The notes under the pieces: generated by a model | Told to the model about the DNA's origin: nothing | The model's database searches: none | Seen by the model: the letters and a program-made list of their open reading frames with translations, nothing else | Source: Syngnathus acus | Taxonomy: Eukaryota; Chordata; Actinopteri; Syngnathiformes; Syngnathidae | Reading direction: 5' to 3' | DNA: 64,000 bases | Assembly (NCBI RefSeq): GCF_901709675.1 | Contig: NC_051088.1 | Span: forward strand, 13,497,693 to 13,561,692 | Part shown: one piece after another, positions 36,589-47,400 of the stretch | Layout: the number at the start of each line of letters is the position of its first letter | How positions within the stretch are numbered: the first letter of the stretch is position 1 | Made by a program: the position numbers and the translations under genes

Positions 36589-37759
36589 CAGCCAACTGAA
36601 TTCCACAAGGCATTTTTATCCCTTGGCACATTGAAAAAATAGTAAAAGTATTTGTATTCAGAAATATTTCAACATGCTGTGCCTTTTGAAAAAACATCTG
36701 AATTATTGTAGAAAACAATTAATTGAAAAGACTATAATCATTATTATTTTAAGCATATTTTAATAGCACCCCGGTCACTTTTGCAAAGGTGTCACTCCGA
36801 GACTCACAATTACCTGCCAATGTCAAATCCATTTCTGTTTCTGCAACTCATCATGAAAACAGGGCTCTATATCCGGTCAGCCTGGCGAGGTCGAGAAACG
36901 TCCTCATTCTTGTAACATAAAACAATACTGCATCATTAATACATTATAAGACGACTTTACGTATCGCCTCAGTCGGCATGCATCTTTCCATTATGCTGTC
37001 AGCCACACCCAACTTTTTCTCCTCAATCATCTGAACTTGAAAGAATAATGGTCAGAAAAATAGATACAAGCAGAGAGCTTTGGAATAGCATCCTATTTTG
37101 AAATAGGCACTCAGAAAATTGAAATAAATATAAGAAATAGCTCTGAAGAGAAAGTTTGTGTCCAGTAAAGGAAGGACACAGATAAAAATCTTTTTATTTA
37201 CTCGTCTATTACAACAAAGTAAGTGCTCATTTTCTTTCCGTTTGCTATCATTTGGGAAAACATCTCGATATTAAATGATGGAAATGAAATTTCAAGAGGG
37301 ACTTGAATGCATTTAGATTTCTCTAAAGCCAACAACATATGTGTATGGCTGAGTGTTTTATCATGTGGTCACTCACGTTCTACTCCGAGCTCTAAATATT
37401 GGGGATTTGTGTTATTGATGTTTTTCAGCCTCATCCTGCTGACAAATGCAAAACAGCTTTCTTGTGTTAATGGCAAATAGATGATGTAAACAGACACTTC
37501 ATGGGCGTCAAAGGGAGAAAACTAATAGCATGCCATTTGAAAATGCAGAGGGGAATCGGGGGAGAAATTATTGGATGACACAATCTGATGATAGAGAATT
37601 TCTACACTATAATCTTGCGCTCTGATCTTGATTCTTGCAAATCAATATGGACATGACCATGATGGAACATCTGAGCAGTCTTCTTGGTTTCTGCAGAGCA
37701 GTATTGACACTATCCATTAGTCGTCTCGTTTTTGAGGAAGTGGTTGCCCTTGAATGGAA

Positions 37760-37820
37760 ATGGTTCCTACTTGATAATTAGCATTAGCCAATTGTTCAAT
37801 GGTTCCTACTTGATAATTAG
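37760..37820. repeat. 22-bp direct repeat, period 39 bp
   Basis: 'atggttcctacttgataatt' plus 'ag' occurs at 37760-37781 and again at 37799-37820 without mismatch, separated by 17 bases. Confidence 0.95.
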
Positions 37821-39548
37821 AAGTGTTATTCAAATTACATTTTGAATGTTCTTGCTCTCTCACTGACATTTATGGTCTTTAAAAAAAAAAACATGTTAGT
37901 TGGTTTGGAGGGGCTATTTACTGTTGTCTGATTTAATAATGCTTTTAGTGACATTAAATACTCGGGCTTTAAAAGATTAAATATTTAAATCAATTATTCT
38001 CAGGAAAATAGAATTATACATTTCCCCTGTGAATTATTCCAGAGAAAGAAACCTTCACAGTGCTGCCATGGTGACACAATCTCCCCTTAGATCAAATTGT
38101 ACTTTGAACGTTTTTTTCTTTTTTTTACCCCTTCTGGAGATGAGAGCGACATTTTAAAAAGAATCGTCTGATGCTGAGTGAAATTGAAATTTGTGTGCCA
38201 TCTCTTCATTTCATCTTCTGTGTCCGTTAAACCTAAATAACTTAATTTATTAACTTTAATTTAATGGCAAAATTCTTACAGGTTATAGTTTAACATTACA
38301 AAGTAATGGAAGGACTCATTGTCTATCCAGAATAAATGTGAAAGTAATGCATATTTGGTAATATATTGACTCAATTTTCATCCAGTCAGCAAGAAGAATC
38401 AAAAAACCTTTCGCATCGTGTCCCAGATTTTTTAACCATTTGCATAAAGTGCCACTTTAAATTATTCACAGCTGTTGTCTGAGTCGTCATATTTCAGGCG
38501 TCTGTACTTTGTATCTGCCATTTGGAGACACATTATCCTGACATTTCAAGATGTCAGTGATGTAATTGTGGGAACTGAGGTTGGTTAAAAAAAATGAATA
38601 GACCAATCAGTCTCCACTGAAAGAGGTGGAAGCTACATTAGGGCATGACTTATTTGTGATGAAAGTGAAATAATACACCAAACTTGCAAAAATCCAGCCC
38701 CAAAAAACGGTAAAGAGAAAACTGATCGTTTTCTCATTAAAGCAAGAACAAAGGACAGCACTCCAGCTTTTCTGGATGGAAGATTTTTGCTCACCCCAGC
38801 AAGAGACATTCACTGCTCGTTAAGATAACACCATGCAATTTATTCTTCTACTTTGTTTTCATCTGACTGGCTGCTAAGGATTGAGATAGGAAGTAAAGTC
38901 ACATTTATTTGTCTGGACCTTAATCACAAAAGAGTCTCAAAGAGCTTCACAGATCCTCCAGTTGACAAATATTAGCGACATCCCCGTGTTTTGTCGGTCA
39001 GGTTAAATGATCAACACTTAACAGTTAAATTTAACACATACATACAATAACAGACAGACGATGGCAAAATAACTGCAACACTTGTTCAGGAAAAAAAATC
39101 ATAATGTGTCAACAATAGTAGTAGCGAGAGCTCTTCTGCCTTCCTACACATCATCACCATTTGTCATGAACACTTGTGTAATTACAAAACCCTCCTTTTG
39201 CCTTTCAGCAAATACTAATGTATAATTTCATTAGGAAGCATTAAGCACTGTAGCTGGCCCTTCCTTCCGGTATGTGTGCATATTAGACTCAGTCCCTTGT
39301 GTGCATATAATGAAGTACGTGATGCATTTAAATTGTACAGCATATTGCACACATACGTAGTGATGTGTCAGCAATAAAATGATCCATTACAATCTTTATT
39401 CCTATTATTATTTTGCTGAAGGAAGTCAAACATAAAGACTACCAAGGATATCATTATAGTAGTTTTGTCTCACACGTGTATTGTTACACACCAGGGAAAA
39501 GCCTACAAAATAATCCAGGATAAGCTCCTCCGGTGAGTTATTGGAATT

Positions 39549-39615
39549 GCATGGCTCAGTGAGAGTCACTTCCCAACCCAGAGGTTTGGGGTTTGATCCC
39601 GGGATGTCGAGCAGG
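39549..39615 (+). mobile_element. tRNA-like SINE head
   Basis: 'gcatggctcagtgagagtc' resembles an A box and 'ggtttgatcccgggatg' a B box, spaced as in a tRNA-derived promoter. The stretch is followed within about 40 bases by a long GGAT array, the usual tail of fish SINEs. It is not the same family as the V-SINE at 16527. A real tRNA is unlikely because the acceptor stem cannot be closed. Confidence 0.5.
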
Positions 39616-39654
39616 TCAAAATAATCTTAGAATTGAATTGAATCGTATAGAAGT

Positions 39655-39754
39655 GGATGGATGGATGGATGGATGGATGGATGGATGGATGGATGGATGG
39701 ATGGATGGATGGATGGACGGACGGACGGACGGACGGACGGACGGACGGACGGAC
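39655..39754. repeat. compound (GGAT)15-(GGAC)10 microsatellite
   Basis: Fifteen perfect GGAT units (39655-39714) change abruptly to ten perfect GGAC units (39715-39754). It explains the WMDG / RTDG repeat frames on both strands. Confidence 0.98.
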
Positions 39755-40468
39755 GGAGAGCCAGACGTACAGATGATGGATGATTAATTCAAGACCATGT
39801 TTTAAAAATTGGATGTAAAGCAACCTAATTCTGGAGTGTGGATCAAAACCCTTTCTTTATTCTTTTCCGACTTCCGCCATCGTTATCCAAGGAGTCATTT
39901 TGCTGAATAACTATTTCTGCATTAACATATTCTATTGTACACTTCCCTACTTTGTTATGCAGGAGCCAAGCATTGGTATTAAATATTAAACTCAAGTGCC
40001 AAGGAGAGAAGATATGTCACCTCTGTAATTGTACGTATGGGGGAAATAAATTCACATGAGCACATTCTATGCCTCTCCTATCTCTCTCGCTCTCTCACTC
40101 TCGCTATATATATATACGCGTGTATATATATATATATATATATATACACGTGTGTATATGGATACCGGAAACAACAGAGGATTGTCATGACGTTTAGCAC
40201 AGTAACTGGTATTATTTTGCTGGGTTGGCACGTCCTGTTTCTGGTCCACTGCACTTGGCTTAATAGAGCTCTCAGTCAGCATATTCAAGAGATTTTTTTT
40301 TCTTGTGAATATAGTGTTATGATTTGAATCCTCTGTGACTGATGTGCATTTGAGTCCATCTGTTTGTTTTGCTATGCTGGGTTCTGTCAGAAATGTTCCA
40401 GTACACTCTGTGAGCGTGAACTTTGATGCTAAGTTAGGTTTTATTTAATTTTTTTACTGCAGTGTTGT
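39755..40468. other. unique sequence with a TA microsatellite
   Basis: Nothing recognised except the TA/CT-rich stretch at 40081-40158. Confidence 0.45.
40105..40158. repeat. (TA)n microsatellite with ACGCGT interruption
   Basis: Two TA runs are separated by 'cgcgtg' and end in 'cacgtgtg'. A CT-rich tract precedes them. Confidence 0.95.
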
Positions 40469-40476
40469 ATTGTAAC

Positions 40477-40687
40477 AAGTGATGGGAAGATGAAGTTTCA
40501 AATTTGCTTCATGAACCAGTAGTTTTTGACTCTTCTGTATGGCACTGTTGGTATCAATAAAGAGCAAATATATGGTAAGTCAGTGTTGTTTTCATCTTAT
40601 GGTGAACAGACAGTGTTAGCTAGAGGAGTCCAAAAATACAATAATTGGTTCATGAAGCAATTTTGAAGCTTCAATTTTCTATGACTA
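40477..40687. mobile_element. complete 211-bp hAT-type MITE with exact target duplication
   Basis: Inverted termini of about 41 bp start 'aagtgatgggaag' on the left and, read inward from the right, 'tagtcatagaaaa'. Both converge on 'ttgcttcatgaacca'. An exact 8-bp duplication, ATTGTAAC, flanks the element (40469-40476 and 40688-40695), the length typical of hAT transposons. The interior has no coding potential. A second, truncated copy of the right end is at 58344-58387. Confidence 0.88.
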
Positions 40688-40798
40688 ATTGTAACCATGA
40701 ATTGTAGCATTGTATGGTGCATGTGACATTATTGCAACAAACCTGTAGAACAATAAATAAAAAGTAAAAAAAAAAAATGAATAGACGCAGGGTTCAAA

Positions 40799-40840
40799 AA
40801 TTGAGAAAAAGTAGTGGCTTATAGTCCGGAAATTACAGTA
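40799..40840 (+). mobile_element. truncated subtype B MITE, right end
   Basis: 'agtggcttatagtccgg' followed by 'aaattacagta' matches the right terminus of the element at 31724-31895. The left part is absent. Confidence 0.75.
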
Positions 40841-43228
40841 TATACACAACTTGTAATAAAGAAACATACATTTTCTAATTTGCGGTTAGGCACGGGGTTG
40901 ACATAACAAAAGACGGGGGACGTTTAAGAGAATGAACAGAACAAAGAAAATGTTTTAGCTTCTAATTGCAGAGTGTGGTAACTGCAGGGCATATTTTTTT
41001 AACCTTAACACCTCCCAAAATAATAGCTCGAACAGCTTGTTCCGGCTCTGAAATATATATATATATAATTGGTGGGGAATTACCACTTGCGACGGAGAGA
41101 ATATTAGCCTTCAGGGCCATCTTCAAATTAGGCTCTCCATGCTGCATATCTGATATTTTAAATAAGATTGGCGGGATCATTATCAAGGCAGACGACATCG
41201 CATTAACGTGTTGAGATAAACACTTGACTTTCAACTGATATTAAAGTGAATCTTAGCTTTTTTTTTCCCATCCAAGATCAGCAAATAAGGGCAGATTAGC
41301 ATTTTTTTAATGACCTCACAAACCAATCACAAATTTCTCAATTCCTCCATATTTATTCCTCTATTCAATAACACAGGTATTGTCTAATGTTCATACAACA
41401 AAGCACAAGCGGATGTTTAGACACCAGGCATCTCTAAAAAAGAGAATTTACAATCTATAGTGCAGTTCTATTGTACTGTCAAATAAGCCAAGCAGCACTT
41501 TCCTTTCACTCAATTAATTCTCAGATTCAAAGCCTACCATGACTTCACGTTGTCATCAGCGTTAAGAAACATTTGCCTTTTGTTTTTAATTGTCACCATG
41601 CAGTTTGCTGACATGACAGACAGGGAGGGAGGGAAGAGAAATATGATTGACCAGGACTATAAATAGAAATGTGGTCCTACTTTTTGAGGATGACGGCACA
41701 ATGGTGCCAAGGAACACAAACTAAAAACTGTACAAATATAATATTAACATGGGGATGCATTTACTTGCATTTAAATATGTGTGCAAAATCCATCTTTATT
41801 TTTGGTATGCTTTGATTTAGTTTTCTGTTGGTGGTGGAAATCTTTGTATCTCACATCCAGTATTGTTGGATGGCACTATTAACCCCACTTTCAAGAATTA
41901 GTACACTGTGTCGCTCTGATTTGTCCCTCCTGCCAATTGTGTGGATTGTTACCTACTCGAGTCTGCCCTCCCTAAACGCCCCCCCTTATTGCGAGCCAAT
42001 TACAGGCACCGTTGTGACAACACAGACTGGATTAGTTGGCCCCCTTTTAAGTATCCGAATGGAAAGAGATGGAATGTAAAATGATATTCAAAAGGCAAAG
42101 TCAAAGACACTAAAACAGAGATGATGGCTGTGCAGTTTATTTGTCTTTATTTCCCACTTACTCTTTAAGTAAGCACAGTTGATTTAGTTTGGTCAGTAAC
42201 AACTTCATCCAGCAGAGCAAGAATGAACATCTGAAAGCAGCTGGCATCAAAAGTCTCCCTCTATGTCCCTAACTTTAAGAGTAAGCAAGCACTGACTCCT
42301 TAGGTGCGTGCATTTAAAATTTTGTCTGCCATAACGTTGTAGATTTTGCTCATCTTGAAAGTATTTTGGGGAATTGTGAAAACTCTTACGCCTCTCAAAC
42401 ATTCCATAAAGCCACTCCCCTGAGACTTCCCTCAAACAAAATAACTCAGGTGTCCCCTTGGCACAAACACAAAAGTACCAGTATAATGTACTGGTGTGAA
42501 TAATTTACAATCTGTGATTGTAAAACTCCCGCAGAATGTAAGTATTGTTACGTTTTTATCATGACAGATTTTGTGGTTGTCCCATTTAGCTGACGCTGGA
42601 GTGATAGTGATTTACATTGTGAAACCGCGCTGCACTGTTCTCAAGTCAAGATGGAGAGCTAATGGAAGCTCACACGGCTTTTATTAGCTGTGAAATCCAA
42701 TGGCATCAAATATTAAACACTTCATTATGGAACACTGCTTGTCTTGTTCCACAGAACAGCCACTTAAACCTACAACAGCCTGGAGAAAATAAAGAGGAAA
42801 GCAATGTAAGATGACAGCAGTAATTATTTGGAATCTATTTTATAAGATGTGTTTGTCATGAGGAAATTGCGCTTGTGTACGTGTGGACAGGTTTGTGCAA
42901 ACATCAGCATGCCACTCAACAATAAGCGGTGTTAATAATAAATCTTCATATATTAAAACAAACAAAATGCAGAGTGGGCTTAAAGTAGCGGTAAAGATTA
43001 ATTGCTATGTTGGAGGAACTATTCATATGAATACTGCCTATTTGGAGTTCCAGGTTGATTTCCCTACTGGTGGGAGTATATAGCTCTAGCTGTGTGTCTT
43101 CGCTATGATCACATAAAAAAATATATTTTATCCATATTACTGCTACACCACCAGTTTGTGTTTAAAGTAAGTGGTCGAAAGTCGCCATTGGCAGTTTTCT
43201 CCTCAGACTAAGCCAACATTGGATTGAC
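40841..43228. other. unique non-genic sequence
   Basis: No gene. A short TA run lies at 41053-41069. 41072-41215 and 42590-42715 are repeat-free blocks with the look of conserved noncoding DNA. Confidence 0.4.
41053..41069. repeat. short (TA)n run
   Basis: About eight TA units. Confidence 0.9.
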
Positions 43229-43654
43229 TACCGTATTTTCCGGACTGCAAGGCGTACCTAAAACCCTAAAATTTTCTCAAAAGCCGACAGTGCGCCTTAT
43301 AGTCCGGTGCGCCTTGTATATGGACTTAGGAATTTGGTACAAATTTGGTTAAACTGGCCCGAAGCATTGTGTCATGAAATCAATCATAATTGGCCCGCTG
43401 AAGATTATGAATCATGACTCAAAAGGACTATGGATCATTATTTTGTGATTATAAAGTAATTTGTTGCGTCTGAAGTTGCAATAAAAAAGATAAAATGGAG
43501 AATGATTTGATTTGGATTAAAAATCTGACATGATGCATTAATCATGCGCCTTATAGTCCGGTGCGCCTTATATAAGGACAAAGTTTTAAAATGGGCCATT
43601 CATTGAAGGTGCGCCTTATAGTCCGGTGCGCCTTATAGTCCGGAAAATACGGTA
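43229..43654. mobile_element. full-length subtype A MITE, 426 bp, opposite orientation
   Basis: This is the reverse complement of the 33468-33867 element over nearly its whole length: the blocks 'aaaagccgacagtgcgcc', 'catgatgcattaatcatg' and 'aaaatgggccattcattg' appear in mirrored order. Its right end has one extra 'gcgccttatagtccggt' unit, which accounts for most of the length difference. TA stands at both ends. Confidence 0.93.
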
Positions 43655-44445
43655 TTTGTTTCAATGTAAAAGTAATAGCAACTGCAAAAGCAAAGGTGAC
43701 AAACAGAGAGAGGACAGAGAAAGAAATAGACGAGGTGCTGAGTGAGGCAAAGGACAGCAAGAGAATGAGATGGAATTGCAGAAGAAGCAGATGAAACATT
43801 TGTCGGGCCGCATGAGTGACAGCTCCACCGATGACCGAGGAATGATTTATCCCTGGACATGGTTCTGTCTGTCAGAGCATCAGAGGACATTAACATGAGA
43901 GAGCATGCTGAGAGCAGACAGATAGGAGCCTCACATCATCTGTCATGTATTTAAAAGTTGACCCTCAGGAAACAAGCAACTAATCATTCCCTGTCTACTA
44001 AAGCTCTCTTGTCCCCTAGAATGCAGAGCGTCCTCTGAGGGACCCATGGGCAGACTTTTTTCCCTTTTGGCAGTGCATGATGAGAAAATTAAGCATTTTT
44101 GTCTGAAAACTATCATGATACCACAAGCTTAGCACAAGCGTGGGAAAGTCCGCCCATTAGTTTACAGTACCTCTCATGATCCATCAGGTTGGATAGGGAG
44201 CATCAGTGCATATTTAAGTTTGCCTCTCGTGGTTTGAGTGTCATTGAAGTGCCTTTGTGCAAACTTCAGGAGCTGCCGAAGCTGAAGAAGCATTGTTTGA
44301 GGCTGTGTTTACATTCATCATCCGTTATTCTGCTCAGGACCAAGACAACCGAAAAAACAAGAGGCAGCGTTCTGGGTTATTTACGCTCGTAGGATTTTTT
44401 TATTTTTTTTTTAATTAGCTGAGGTATTAAAATTAAAATGTCAAC
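43655..44445. other. unique non-genic sequence
   Basis: Nothing recognised. Confidence 0.4.
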
Positions 44446-44476
44446 TATATCCATCCATTTTCCAGACAGCTTATGC
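44446..44476 (-). mobile_element. truncated V-SINE 3' end
   Basis: 'atatccatccattttccag' followed by 'acagcttatgc' is the reverse complement of the V-SINE terminus (GCGG..CAGAAAATGGATGGAT). Only the last 30 or so bases remain. Confidence 0.5.
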
Positions 44477-47400
44477 TCTTTGATTAATAGATCTAGTATT
44501 TGTTAACTACCCCAAAAGTAAAAAAATCAAACAGTGACAAAATTGACAAAACAGTCATCAATCACATTCAAAACTGACATCACAGAGTTGGCACCTACTT
44601 GTGGGTAAACAGAGACCCAGAAAGTTACACAACTTAAGACCATGGTGCCTCTTGCCCTCTGCACAATAACATATCAATGTAAATTATTTTGTTGCAGCGA
44701 TGTCTGGTCAATGTTCCTGTGTTTCTTTTCACACATGTAGAGTTTCATGAAAATTAAAATCAATGTCAAACAATGTGCTTGGGTGCTCCTGGCAGTTAAA
44801 GGATTTTCCTTCACTCAGTGCTTTGGCCTTTGAACCCAAGTAACCAGAACAACCTGAGCCAAGATTGAGATCATAACCCAGCAGCTGTGAAAGCGTACTT
44901 TGCTGTAAACATACAAAAGAAAGTGCCGCTTCAAAGTATCACTGACATTTGTTTGACAGTCTCAGCTTTGAGACGGCAACCCAGACATTTTTATCAAGTC
45001 ATTTCCATATTAGGATGATAAAAACAGTCGCAGAATAACAGCAATTACGCCTTGGGCCATGTGAGATGAAAGCTAAACGTGACGAGAAGGAAAAAGATGT
45101 GCTGATTGAGAGATAGAACAGTGGTAAGAAAAATGTGTGGGTGACCTCGAAGCACAAGTTACGTATCCTACCTTGCAGTGGATGAGCAGGACAGATTGAA
45201 TTAGCTCGGGCTCTCATTAAATGACCCGGCAAGCGTGGCAGAACACGTCGCTGCAGCTCAATCGAGTGAAAAATGTCGGCTTGTTTACAAACTTCCACAC
45301 ATGACAACCGAGTTTGTTGATGATGAATATGGGAAGATTTAATTATCAGACGATAGAATAAAAAAAAGTCCAATCAATACCTTTATCTTCCGCTATTAGC
45401 GACAAATCATTTCTTCTCTTGCCAAAAATTATAATTATTATTAAGTTAAACAAGTCTTGACCTTAAGGGGCAGTGGATTATGATTGTGTTCCTCCATACG
45501 TAAACTGGACAGAGCCGATAATGAAGTCATAAAGAGAATCTATTCATTGCTCTCATCACTTAGAGCAAGCAGAGATGAGAAACATCGATTTTCTCCATGG
45601 CCCCTCGATCTTGTCTGCAGACTACCAACTATGTGCATCGATACACGCAGGCCCCGTTTAGCCATTGGGACCCTTCAAAAGGCAGAGGAGTGGTGGACGG
45701 AGTGGGGGTGTTTGTGCCCAGGGGTCATGTTTGAGGAAGCAGACTGCTGATCAGAAGTTCTGACTCCGAGTTAATAAGGATGAAAATGGGTCAAGAGATT
45801 TGCAAGACATTGATGATTCCAAAAAATGCATTTTTTAAAAGATGGAAACAAATTGGTTGGGCTTGATACCATCTGATGCTACTGTAGCTTTGGAATAAAC
45901 TTATTATGTATAAAGTACTCGTCAAACACTGAATTACATTCCAAAACACATCAAAATGGGAACGTCTATTTTTAGGTATTTTTCCCCATTATTATATTTT
46001 TCTGGTGAAACGCAATACATAGAAACCCATCTATTTATGCTGACTTTGCTCTGCCTCTTTCAATTAACACGCATTGATGTGTTTACGTATTTTTGGAAGA
46101 AAAAGGAAAAAAAAAGATCTACAACAAGATAAGCACATCCGTAAAATGAGATTAGAAACACTTTTGATGATTACTGTACATGCCAGAGCAGCTACTTGGG
46201 ATTTCTTTCATTCATTTCCAATGGGCATTTATTCATGGATTTTTTGGGGAGATGTGTTGCCTTTATAATACAAAATTTAAAAAGAATCAATCCAAACCAC
46301 ATTGTCACTTTAGCAACATTACCCGCACAGCATTCACCCTGAGTCCAATTAATTCGTTCTATGTGTGTATTTGTGCATCTAAAGCATTTACTACTACAAG
46401 CACAAGTTGCTTGTGTACCGGATCCGGCGGGTAATCATGGCACTGTCAGAGAATTGCCTTCCTCTAGCGGGCAAAGCACCATTAATATTTATAACATTCA
46501 AAATCAGCCCCACACTGAGCACCGTGGCAGCAATCAGCTCACTTTTTTTGTGATATCCCCATCCAGATCAATTGTGATTAGCATTTCAAGCGTTTGCCAG
46601 AGTCCACAAAGTCTCTTGCTGAACTTCTCACTGATCCCAGAGATGAAAGCAAAAAGCGAAGGGGAGGCGGAGGAACAAAACGCAGCTGACACCAAGTTAA
46701 AGTAAAAATAAAACATTTGCTGCATAAAAACTAAAGCAAAGGGAAGCTTGCTATTTATTTGCAAATGAAACAATTACTAAGTGTTTGGGTCTGAACTATT
46801 CGTCCAGCCACATGGAAAACTGGTTACGACAAAAACACCAGGAATTTGCAAGTGACATATCCAAGCATTAAAAGAAGGCTTTGGCACTCTGGCGAGCTCG
46901 TTTCGGTTTCTCCCCCACCGTGATGGTGCCATTTTATGAACCTTTGTGTGGACTGAGATCCTATTGTCTACCCCGAAAGACAAACCAATCTGCTTATCTC
47001 CAAACCCAGAGGGAACGAAGGCGTTTGTTTCCACAGATCGAAATAATACGCAGGAGAGGACAGTAACCTTCTGAACGACAAATGGCAAGGGGTGGGTGTG
47101 CCACGTGTGTTAGCGAGTGTGTGCTTATGCGCAAGAAGAAGAAAAAAAAAAAAGCTTTTGTTGGCCTCAGGGCCGCAGCCACAAATGTTCATTTGCCACA
47201 ATGGTGCGGTTTGTTCTTTCTGCATTGTCATTTATCACACCGAGCTGCGGCTGCAGCCAAGGTCCCTGCAAAAGAGAACACAATAACTGCCCCAATCCAT
47301 ACAGTATGTATGAGTAAGCAGAACAGACACATGACGTAATGTAGGGTCTCCTCAAGAAAAAATAAATAAATAGTATGAGTGAAGCAGAGGCAGCACAACA

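Larger units (their letters stand above)
33868..39548. other. unique non-genic sequence with an old repeat trace
   Basis: No gene is supported. A 22-bp direct repeat lies at 37760-37820. At about 38903-38965 'tcacaaaagagtctcaaag' followed by 'agcttcacag' recalls a fish interspersed repeat with 'aaagcgcttcaca', but the match is weak. Short poly-A and poly-T runs occur throughout. Confidence 0.4.

Noticed and set aside
39549-39615. A functional tRNA gene
   Set aside because: A- and B-box-like sequences are present but the acceptor stem and a clear anticodon arm are not; it fits a SINE head.
39566-39823. Repeat proteins (WMDG, RPSV, SIHP) on both strands
   Set aside because: Direct translations of the GGAT/GGAC microsatellite; the same applies to 59420-59644.
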